DNA of 11,494 nt. It comes from Chthoniobacterales bacterium. GTDB taxonomy: Bacteria > Verrucomicrobiota > Verrucomicrobiia > Chthoniobacterales > UBA10450. Below are positions 1-5,893 of the stretch, in pieces (within the stretch, counting starts at the first letter, position 1; every line of letters starts with the position of its first letter). The notes under the pieces were generated by a model. It had not been told where the DNA came from. It was given only the letters and a program-made list of their open reading frames with translations, and did not search any database. Location: the NCBI GenBank assembly GCA_025980625.1, contig JAICXG010000076.1:1-11494 (forward strand). The letters are read 5' to 3'. Both the position numbers and the translations under genes were made by a program.

Positions 1-140
1 GCTATCACATCAGTGCCATTCCGACGATGGTGATATTCAGGGATGGATTAGAGCTGGGCCGGCAAGCCGGTGCCATGCCTGCTCCGGCTATCCGCAAGTT
101 TCTTGCGCCCTATCTCGCCGACGGCGCGGTGCGTCGTTAG
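1..140 (+). CDS. Thioredoxin, C-terminal end (partial)
   Basis: This is the 3' end of a gene cut by the left edge. Read from base 3, it gives 45 residues and a TAG stop at 138-140. The fragment starts YHISAIPTMVIFRDG and ends FLAPYLADGAVRR. That matches the last third of thioredoxins: the cis-proline loop (SAIPT, with Pro encoded at 21-23), the following beta-strand with a Gly turn, the strand with a conserved glycine (QAGAM), and the final amphipathic helix. The CxxC active site would lie upstream, outside the window. Thioredoxins are cytoplasmic disulfide reductants, recycled by thioredoxin reductase. The aldo/keto reductase gene begins 19 bases after the stop, so the two may be cotranscribed. 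The stop codon lies inside TCGTTAGA, a one-base variant of the repeated word described below. The family is clear, but which thioredoxin paralogue this is cannot be told from the fragment. Confidence 0.85.
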   Translation, partial: YHISAIPTMVIFRDGLELGRQAGAMPAPAIRKFLAPYLADGAVRR

Positions 141-159
141 ATACCCCGGTCCTTGGGCC

Positions 160-1014
160 ATGAGTTCTGTTAAGACACTAGAGCTACCCAGCGGAAGACA
201 GGTTCCCATCCTTGGCCAGGGAACGTGGCGGATGGGCGAAGATCGGTCGAAGCGCAAAACAGAAATGGCTGCGCTCCGTCTCGGAATCGATCTGGGAATG
301 ACTCTCATCGACACCGCGGAGATGTATGGCGAAGGCGGAGCCGAAGAAGTAATCGCCGAAGTCATCAAGGGCCGGCGCGGCCAGGTGTTTGTCGTCAGCA
401 AAGTTTACCCGCACAATGCGACGCGAAAGAGCACGATCCAGGCTTGCGAACGCAGCCTGCAGCGTCTCCACACCGATTACCTTGATTGTTATCTGCTTCA
501 TTGGCGCGGTTCGGTGCCGTTGAACGAAACAATCGAAGCCTTTCAAACCTTGCGACGCGCCGGCAAGATTCTCGATTACGGCGTGAGTAACTTCGACACT
601 GCCGATATGAAGGAAGCGTTCGGCTTACCGGGCGGTGACGAGATCGTAACCAACCAGGTCCTTTATAACCTCGAGCATCGCGGGGTTGAATTTGATCTTC
701 TGCCGTGGTCTCAGAACCACGGTCTCCCGATCATGGCTTACTCGCCGGTCGGACATTCTCGCGCCGGTCAAAAGGCATTGCTTGGAAATCGGGCTGTGCG
801 GTTAGTCGCGGAGCGCCACGATGCTACACCGGCACAAGTTGCTCTCGCCTGGTTACTGCAACGCGACGTGATTGCGATTCCCAAAGCGAGCAATCTCGAT
901 CACGTGCGCGAGAATTGCGGTGCGTTAGATTTGCGACTGACCGGGCGCGACTTAGGCGAGCTTGATGACGCTTTCCCGGCGCCCAAGGCAAAAGTGCCAT
1001 TGGAGATGAACTGA
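160..1014 (+). CDS. Aldo/keto reductase
   Basis: A 284-residue NAD(P)H-dependent oxidoreductase with a predicted TIM barrel, likely cytoplasmic. The catalytic tetrad of the superfamily is visible: Asp51 and Tyr56 (DTAEMYGEG), Lys81 (VVSKVYP) and His114 (CYLLHWRG). The later motifs GVSNF, VTNQVLYNL, MAYSPVGH and AIPKASNLDHVREN, the last being the cofactor-phosphate region, are in the usual order. Length and termini are complete for the family. I chose ATG 160. A GTG at 70 would extend the frame, but those 90 bases overlap the thioredoxin end and give an unconvincing sequence. No strong Shine-Dalgarno precedes ATG 160. The family reduces aldehydes, ketones and sugars, and the substrate cannot be read from this sequence. 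It sits directly behind thioredoxin on the same strand. Family assignment is secure; the role is not. Confidence 0.93.
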   Translation: MSSVKTLELPSGRQVPILGQGTWRMGEDRSKRKTEMAALRLGIDLGMTLIDTAEMYGEGGAEEVIAEVIKGRRGQVFVVSKVYPHNATRKSTIQACERSLQRLHTDYLDCYLLHWRGSVPLNETIEAFQTLRRAGKILDYGVSNFDTADMKEAFGLPGGDEIVTNQVLYNLEHRGVEFDLLPWSQNHGLPIMAYSPVGHSRAGQKALLGNRAVRLVAERHDATPAQVALAWLLQRDVIAIPKASNLDHVRENCGALDLRLTGRDLGELDDAFPAPKAKVPLEMN

Positions 1015-1224
1015 GCGAACTCATCGGTTCATCTACGCCAAGTAACCCGTAACAGAGATACCGGCTGGAGCGGATAATCCGTCTTCAGCTTTTCGAACCA
1101 TGCGGCCGATCTTTGCTCGGCCCGCGAAGAGATGGATGCCGGTTTCTTTCCGGTGTTTTCATCGGCCGGCGCGATTTTTCACGACACGAAGAAATTGATC
1201 AGGCAGCCAAGACCACAAACCACA
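1015..1224. other. Intergenic gap between reductase and amidase genes
   Basis: 210 bases with no convincing gene. The amidase frame is open back to 1132, but the upstream translation has no signal-peptide character and the true start is ATG 1225. I see no clear sigma-70 promoter and no strong terminator. Confidence 0.5.
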
Positions 1225-2994
1225 ATGAAAATCCCAAACAAACTCATCCTCATCGCAGTTATTGCTGCATCGACCCTCACCGCCCGGGCGGGGCGGGAGG
1301 ACGGTGTACCGACCAGGTATAACGAAGCGACCGTTGCTCAGCTCCAAGCGGCGATGGCCAGCGGCAAACTCACTTCTGTAGCACTGACCGAGTTCTATCT
1401 CGCCCGAATCAAGGCCCTCGACCAGCGGCCCGAAGGCGTGAACGCCGTCATCGAGCTGAACCCCGATGCGCTTAAGCTCGCCCAACACGCCGACGACCTG
1501 CGCCAGCATGGTCAAATCCTTGGGCCTTTGCACGGCATCCCGGTGCTGCTCAAGGATAATATCGATACCGGTGACAAAATGCAGACGACTGCCGGGTCCT
1601 TTGCACTCTTTGGGCAACCGGCTCTCCATGACTCAACTGTCGCCGCCAACCTGCGTGCCGGCGGCGCCGTTATCCTGGGCAAAACTAACCTGTCGGAATG
1701 GGCCAACTTCCGCTCCTTCGAATCGACCAGCGGCTGGTCAGGTCGCGGCGGACAGACCAACAATCCCTATGCCCTCGATCGCAATCCCTGTGGCTCGAGC
1801 GCCGGTTCTGGAGCGGCGGCTTCAGCCAACTTTGCCACCGTTTCCTTCGGCACTGAAACCGATGGCAGCATCGTCTGTCCGGGTAACGCAAACGGCGTAG
1901 TCGCGATCAAGCCAACCGTCGGTCTCACGAGTCGCGCGGGCGTTGTACCAATCTCGCATACTCAGGATACAGTCGGACCGCACGCCCGGACTGTGGCCGA
2001 TGCCGCCGCTGCCCTCGGGGTTATTCAAAACCGCACCTACGACGGTCGTGACCCTGCGACCGGCGGTGTCCCACTCGGCTGGCAATTCACCGGCCGGACA
2101 CGACCGACAGATATCCCGGAAGATTACACCCAGTTTGTCGATCCCAACGGCTTGCAAGGCGCCAGACTCGGACTGACCCGCGCCGGACTAACTGGCTTCG
2201 ACCCGAACGTTCCTACGCCGAAACGCATCCTGGCTGCCTTCGAGAAGGCGGTGAGCGCGTTGACCGCCGCCGGCGCGACAGTTATTGACCTGGACGCGGA
2301 GGGTTTCACCTTCCCATCGGCAGATGGAGAATTCTTTGTCCTCGTCTATGACTTCAAGGGAGATATCGCGAACTATTTCGCGACCCGCGTGGGGGTTCCG
2401 GTCGCCGGTGGGACACTCGCCGATGCCATCCAATTCAATATCGACCACGCGAATGTCGAGATGCCGTTCTTCAATCAGGACATCTTCCGCGTCGCCGAGA
2501 CGGTCAGGCTCGATCCCAATTTCGTCGACCCACACTTTGGCCTTTCCTACAAACAAGCTCTTAAGATCGATCATGACGCGGGCGTGAACGGGATCGACGC
2601 AGCCATAAGGCGATTTCGCCTGGATGCAGTCGTGTCGGCAACCGATAACCCGGCATGGTCAACTGATCTGATCTATGGGGATCACTTCATCTACGGCACG
2701 TCGGGCCTGGCGGCTGCCCCGGGTTATCCGATCGTGCAAGTGCCGGCCGGGATTGTCTTGGGCACGCCGCTTGGGATCAGCTTCTTCGGCACAGCTTTCA
2801 GCGAGCCTACTTTAATCAAGCTGGCCTCCGGGTTCGAGGCGGCGACTCAGGTGCGCGCGCATAACCTGCCGACCTTCGCTGACACAATGCCTGACCGACA
2901 TATCCAAGGCACCAAGCTCAGCCCGCCGGATGACTCAGCAGTGCCGGCCGAAATTCCACAGGATATGAGTAAGAAGAAGCCGCACCACATGTAG
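1225..2994 (+). CDS. Exported amidase-signature (GatA/peptide-amidase-like) hydrolase
   Basis: A 589-residue amidase-signature enzyme that hydrolyses carboxamide bonds. All three members of the Ser-cisSer-Lys triad are visible: Lys110 (GIPVLLKDNID), cis-Ser191 (NPCGSSAGSG) and nucleophile Ser215 (TETDGSIVCPG). The Ser191-Ser215 spacing of 24 is the family's usual spacing. An N-terminal signal peptide (MKIPNKLILIAVIAASTLTARA, charged then hydrophobic, with a likely cut near residue 22) points to export to the periplasm or beyond. That also fixes the start at ATG 1225; the frame is open upstream to 1132 but the extension makes no sense. Signal-bearing members resemble peptide amidases and secreted acylamidases rather than GatA of tRNA amidation, and no gatB or gatC is nearby. 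The C-terminus ends in a lysine/histidine-rich tail. No exact copy of the repeated CCTAACGA word lies in this gene. The enzyme class is sure; the substrate is unknown. Confidence 0.92.
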   Translation: MKIPNKLILIAVIAASTLTARAGREDGVPTRYNEATVAQLQAAMASGKLTSVALTEFYLARIKALDQRPEGVNAVIELNPDALKLAQHADDLRQHGQILGPLHGIPVLLKDNIDTGDKMQTTAGSFALFGQPALHDSTVAANLRAGGAVILGKTNLSEWANFRSFESTSGWSGRGGQTNNPYALDRNPCGSSAGSGAAASANFATVSFGTETDGSIVCPGNANGVVAIKPTVGLTSRAGVVPISHTQDTVGPHARTVADAAAALGVIQNRTYDGRDPATGGVPLGWQFTGRTRPTDIPEDYTQFVDPNGLQGARLGLTRAGLTGFDPNVPTPKRILAAFEKAVSALTAAGATVIDLDAEGFTFPSADGEFFVLVYDFKGDIANYFATRVGVPVAGGTLADAIQFNIDHANVEMPFFNQDIFRVAETVRLDPNFVDPHFGLSYKQALKIDHDAGVNGIDAAIRRFRLDAVVSATDNPAWSTDLIYGDHFIYGTSGLAAAPGYPIVQVPAGIVLGTPLGISFFGTAFSEPTLIKLASGFEAATQVRAHNLPTFADTMPDRHIQGTKLSPPDDSAVPAEIPQDMSKKKPHHM

Positions 2995-3009
2995 CGCTCG
3001 CTTTCGCTA
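2992..3009. terminator. Weak hairpin at the end of the amidase gene
   Basis: TAGCG (2992-2996, containing the stop codon) can pair with CGCTA (3005-3009) around an 8-base loop. It is short and has no T-run, so terminator function is only a possibility. Confidence 0.2.
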
Positions 3010-3014
3010 GCAAA

Positions 3015-3042
3015 GGATTCCTCGACTGCGCTCAGGATAACT
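3015..3042. repeat. Candidate dispersed intergenic repeat in the convergent gap
   Basis: The stretch holds CCTCGACTGCGCTCAGGAT (3020-3038), with TCCT and AGGA able to pair at its ends. From memory, near-identical intergenic words (TCCTTCGACT...GCTCAGGATGA) are common in several bacterial phyla. One copy in the window cannot establish a repeat. The stretch overlaps the glgE stop codon at 3041-3043 and may help to end transcription from either side. Confidence 0.35.
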
Positions 3043-5005
3043 AGAGGCGGCGGACGCGGAGGATGTGGGCTGGTTGGACGCCGGGATGGAGCGCAACGTA
3101 GTTACGGCGGCCATGCCAGATGTAGCGATCGTTAGTCAGGAGGTCGTGCAGCTCGTAGCTGTCACTACCGATTTCACCAAATAACTCGGTCGGCGCATCG
3201 AGCCAGCCGCTCTGGGTATAAACCGGATCGAGGTTTACGATGATGAGGATGATGCTGTCACGCGCCGGCGTCACCTTGCTGTAGAAAAGGAGGGCGTCGT
3301 TATCAATCGAATGGAAACGTAGATTATCGTAGAAATGGAGCGCCCGGTTTTCTCGCCGGATGCGGTTTAGGTTAGTGATGAGTTCCTTGATGTTTCCGGG
3401 CGCGTCCCAGTCGCGTTTCTTGAACTGGTATTTCTCCGAATCGATGTATTCTTCGCGACCGGGAAGGGCGGCATTTTCGCATAGCTCAAAGCCACTGTAG
3501 ATGCCGTAAAGGCTTGATAAGGTCGCGGCGAGCACGGCGCGGATCTGAAACATGGGCCGGCCACCCGTCTGGAGATGAAGCGGCAGGATGTCGGGCGTGT
3601 TGGTGAAGAGATTGCCGCGAAAGTATTCCCGCATCTCGGTGTGAGTGAGCTCGGTAAAATAGTCGGTCAGTTCCTGCTTACTCGTGCGCCAGGTAAAGTA
3701 GGTATAACTCTGGCTAAAGCCCGCCTTGGCTAGTGCTTTCATCATTTTGGGCCGGGTAAAGGCTTCAGAGAGAAAGATAACATTGGGATATCTCTTCCGC
3801 ACCTGCGCGATGAGATACTCCCAAAAAGCCACCGGCTTGGTGTGCGGGTTATCGACCCGAAAAATGCGCACGCCGTGCTCTGCCCAAAAAAGAATGATAC
3901 TTGTCACCTCGTCCCATAGCTCCTGCCAGTTCGAGCAGGCGAAGTTGAGCGGGTAGATATCTTCGTATTTCTTCGGCGGGTTCTCGGCATATTTCATCGT
4001 GCCGTCGGGACGTTTGTAAAACCATTCCGGATGCTGCGCAACGTAGGGGTGATCGGGCGAGCAATTGATCGCGAAATCGAGCGCGATCTCCATCCCGCGC
4101 TGCCGGACCTGTTTTTCCAGCCAATCGAAATCGTCGATTGTGCCTAACGACGGTTCGACGTCCTTGTGCCCGCCGCCGTTCGGCAGCCCGAGATGACGAT
4201 TGCCAATGGCGTAAGGGACGCCGGGATCCTCCGGCTTGGAAGTCACGGAATTGTTGCGCCCTTTGCGATTCGTTAGCCCGATCGGATGAATCGGCGGGAA
4301 ATAGATGACGTCGAACCCCATCCCTTTGGCGTCGTCGATCCGGCCGAGACATCCGCGCAACGTCGAGCCGCGGTCGGCGCGGCCTTCGGCCGAGCGCGGA
4401 AAAAATTCATACCAGGCGGCGCTGCGCGCAGCGACACGATCCACGATGACGCGCGGAGCAGGCGCATACTGGGTCGCGCCGGAGCGCGCGGCATAGGTCG
4501 CCATCAACACCTCCAGCTCGCCGAGGTGCGCGATCCGGTTAACCTCGGAATGATCGGCGGTGCGCATTTTTTCGGCCAGCTCACGCAGGCGCCTGGCATC
4601 CGTGCCGCGGGCGCGTTTGGCGGCGGCCATGAGGAGCGCTGCGCCTTCGAGTTTCTCGCTCGTAAGATTTGCCAGGCCAGCATTGAATTTGGTGGCGTAC
4701 TCGTGCTGCCAGCCGGCGAAAACGTCGGTCCAAGCTTCGACCGAGTATTCGTAAGTGGCGTTTTCGTAGACGGAAAAGATGCCGCGCCAACGATCGTTAT
4801 CGACGAAGCGCATCGCGCTCTCGTGCCATTCGCGCTGACCGACGACCCGCCATTTCAGCGCCGCGGCGACGATGTCGTGCCCGTCCTTGAAAATGTCGGC
4901 CTCGACTACCACGTCCTCGCCCACCACGCGTTTGATAGCATACCGCCCGCCCTCGATGAGCGGCTCGAGGTTTTCGATGATCGCGGCCGGAAATCGCGCA
5001 GGCAT
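3041..5005 (-). CDS. glgE: Alpha-1,4-glucan:maltose-1-phosphate maltosyltransferase
   Basis: A 654-residue GH13_3 enzyme that transfers maltosyl units from maltose-1-phosphate to the non-reducing end of alpha-glucans, as in the GlgE route to glycogen-like polymer. The N-terminal beta-sandwich region runs to about residue 180, with the catalytic barrel after it. The catalytic residues are visible: nucleophile Asp385 (IFRVDNPHTKP), acid/base Glu414 (FLSEAFTRP) and Asp472 (NTPDILP). The spacing of 29 between the first two is the GlgE spacing. ENPPKKYEDIYPLNF and PPIHPIGLTNRKGRNN are GlgE hallmarks. Start ATG 5005 is preceded by TTAGGGA, a usable ribosome-binding site that overlaps a repeated-word copy. 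The partner genes treS, mak/pep2 and glgB are not in the window. A wHTH regulator gene lies 126 bases upstream. Length is normal and the protein looks active. Confidence 0.95.
   Translation of the reverse strand: MPARFPAAIIENLEPLIEGGRYAIKRVVGEDVVVEADIFKDGHDIVAAALKWRVVGQREWHESAMRFVDNDRWRGIFSVYENATYEYSVEAWTDVFAGWQHEYATKFNAGLANLTSEKLEGAALLMAAAKRARGTDARRLRELAEKMRTADHSEVNRIAHLGELEVLMATYAARSGATQYAPAPRVIVDRVAARSAAWYEFFPRSAEGRADRGSTLRGCLGRIDDAKGMGFDVIYFPPIHPIGLTNRKGRNNSVTSKPEDPGVPYAIGNRHLGLPNGGGHKDVEPSLGTIDDFDWLEKQVRQRGMEIALDFAINCSPDHPYVAQHPEWFYKRPDGTMKYAENPPKKYEDIYPLNFACSNWQELWDEVTSIILFWAEHGVRIFRVDNPHTKPVAFWEYLIAQVRKRYPNVIFLSEAFTRPKMMKALAKAGFSQSYTYFTWRTSKQELTDYFTELTHTEMREYFRGNLFTNTPDILPLHLQTGGRPMFQIRAVLAATLSSLYGIYSGFELCENAALPGREEYIDSEKYQFKKRDWDAPGNIKELITNLNRIRRENRALHFYDNLRFHSIDNDALLFYSKVTPARDSIILIIVNLDPVYTQSGWLDAPTELFGEIGSDSYELHDLLTNDRYIWHGRRNYVALHPGVQPAHILRVRRL
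4143..4150 (+). repeat. CCTAACGA word, copy 1 (in glgE)
   Basis: Exact octamer. On the coding strand it reads TCG TTA GGC (Ser-Leu-Gly), using the rare TTA codon. Confidence 0.7.
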
Positions 5006-5007
5006 TC

Positions 5008-5015
5008 CCTAACGA
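5008..5015 (+). repeat. CCTAACGA word, copy 2 (glgE leader)
   Basis: Exact octamer just before glgE. Its TTAGG, followed by GA, doubles as the likely ribosome-binding site for ATG 5005. Confidence 0.7.
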
Positions 5016-5131
5016 AACGAAATTCGCCGGGTGCGAAAGCGTAAATTCCAGCGGGCGTTCACGCGGGAAGGAAGGTTCGTCGCCAGCACGCCGATGGGTG
5101 CGCCACCACGCCCGTCGAGAGCAGAGCGCCG

Positions 5132-5773
5132 CTAGAGCCCGAAATAAAATGCCGCTTCGTAGAGACCCGAGGTGCGCGTCTCTTCCCGGCGCACCGGTGT
5201 GGCGAGCAGCTTCTCAAACATCTCCTGTTCCAAGCGGCCGATGATCTCGTACTTCTCGATCAGGTTCATGATCGGCGAATGGCACTCCAGAATCTGCGGG
5301 CCGCCTTCGCCCGGCTCGTTGACGAACTGCGCCATGTGACCTTCCTCATCGCGGATCGCGGCGAGCGATTTGGCGCGCTCCTCCACGGTCGCGCCTTTTA
5401 CCCTTTCCTTGAGTTCACTGGTCTTCCGCTCAAACAAATTGTAGAGCAATTTCTCGGGCGCATTTGGGCCGTAGATTTCCTCGATCGATTGCAGCAGCTC
5501 GAGCGTAAAGGCATTGCTGTCGGCCTGGAAAAGCCCGTGGCTCCGCCGGGTGAGCCGATAAACCATTTCCGGCCGGCCCATTTTTTGCGGGCGTCGCCAG
5601 GTGTCGAGATAACCGTCGCGCTCGAGGGTGAGACAATGTTGTTTGATGCCCATGTAACTCATCTTCATCCGCGCCACCAGTTCGTTGACGGAGAGCCCAC
5701 GGGTGCGCTTGAGGGTGTTGAGAATTTCGAGCCGTTGCGTGCGGCCGATTTCGGCCAGTAGACGTTGGTTCAC
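5132..5773 (-). CDS. SufR/ArsR-like winged-helix transcriptional regulator
   Basis: About 213 residues. The N-terminal winged helix-turn-helix (roughly residues 10-80) includes LSVNELVARMKMSYMGIKQH as the recognition region, and a wing with the GRPEMVYRLT signature of the SufR-like family (COG2345). A helical C-terminal dimer or sensor region follows. SufR proteins bind a cluster through several C-terminal cysteines; here only one remains (ECHSP, residue 168 numbered from the upstream ATG), and the protein ends in LYEAAFYFGL. A classical Fe-S sensor is therefore unlikely. I prefer the GTG start at 5773-5771, because GGAGG (5783-5779) sits 5 bases before it. The in-frame ATG at 5785 would put that site inside the gene. 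The regulator has its own candidate promoter and lies between the ABC gene and glgE. Its targets are unknown; self-regulation and glgE are the plausible ones. Confidence 0.85.
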   Translation of the reverse strand: MNQRLLAEIGRTQRLEILNTLKRTRGLSVNELVARMKMSYMGIKQHCLTLERDGYLDTWRRPQKMGRPEMVYRLTRRSHGLFQADSNAFTLELLQSIEEIYGPNAPEKLLYNLFERKTSELKERVKGATVEERAKSLAAIRDEEGHMAQFVNEPGEGGPQILECHSPIMNLIEKYEIIGRLEQEMFEKLLATPVRREETRTSGLYEAAFYFGL

Positions 5774-5778
5774 ATTGA

Positions 5779-5783
5779 CCTCC
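5779..5783 (-). promoter_or_regulatory. Shine-Dalgarno GGAGG deciding the regulator start
   Basis: GGAGG on the minus strand with a 5-base spacer to GTG 5773. It overlaps the ATG at 5785-5783, so both starts cannot use it. It favours the shorter protein. Confidence 0.5.
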
Positions 5784-5811
5784 ATATCTTGGTTGGGGAA
5801 AGAGATTGCCG

Positions 5812-5841
5812 TTTATACGCGCACCCCGTGTTCCACCGCAA
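5812..5841 (-). promoter_or_regulatory. Candidate sigma-70 promoter of the regulator gene
   Basis: On the minus strand TTGCGG (5841-5836) is followed by an 18-base spacer and TATAAA (5817-5812). The -10 box matches 5 of 6; the -35 box matches only TTG. The spacing is acceptable, and the site lies between the upstream terminator and the regulator start. Confidence 0.35.
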
Positions 5842-5854
5842 GCAAAACTCTTGC
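5838..5854. promoter_or_regulatory. Inverted repeat over the candidate -35 box (possible operator)
   Basis: GCAAG (5838-5842) and CTTGC (5850-5854) form a perfect 5-base inverted repeat around a 7-base centre, overlapping the candidate -35 box. A winged-helix dimer could bind there to repress its own gene. The arms are short, so chance is not excluded. Confidence 0.25.
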
Positions 5855-5857
5855 AGG

Positions 5858-5874
5858 AAAAAACGCCTTCGGCG
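5858..5874 (-). terminator. Intrinsic terminator after the ABC gene
   Basis: On the minus strand CGCC-GAA-GGCG is followed at once by six T (5863-5858). It lies 9 bases past the stop of the ABC gene. A second perfect hairpin just before it (GCTGCG/CGCAGC, 5878-5893) spans the stop codon. Together they mark the probable end of the long minus-strand transcription unit. Confidence 0.7.
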
Positions 5875-5877
5875 GGA

Positions 5878-5893
5878 GCTGCGTTAGCGCAGC
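5878..5893. repeat. Perfect hairpin across the ABC gene stop codon
   Basis: GCTGCG (5878-5883), loop TTAG, CGCAGC (5888-5893). The 6-base stem includes part of the last codons and the TAA stop (5886-5884 on the minus strand). It probably acts with the terminator beside it. Confidence 0.55.

Noticed and set aside
70..159. N-terminal extension of the aldo/keto reductase from GTG 70
   Set aside because: It overlaps a clear thioredoxin C-terminus in another frame, and the extension has no family similarity. ATG 160 starts where the reductase family starts.
1177..1183. TTTCACG followed by ACACGAA as a parS site
   Set aside because: Only one half resembles the parS palindrome (about 10 of 16 bases match), and the second half fails, so it is not a credible ParB site.
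1132..1224. Longer amidase start at 1132
   Set aside because: The extra 31 residues precede a clean signal peptide that begins at ATG 1225, so the extension would mask export.
4286..5044. + strand open frame opposite the start of glgE
   Set aside because: No domain is seen, and it lies fully over the well-supported GlgE N-terminal region.
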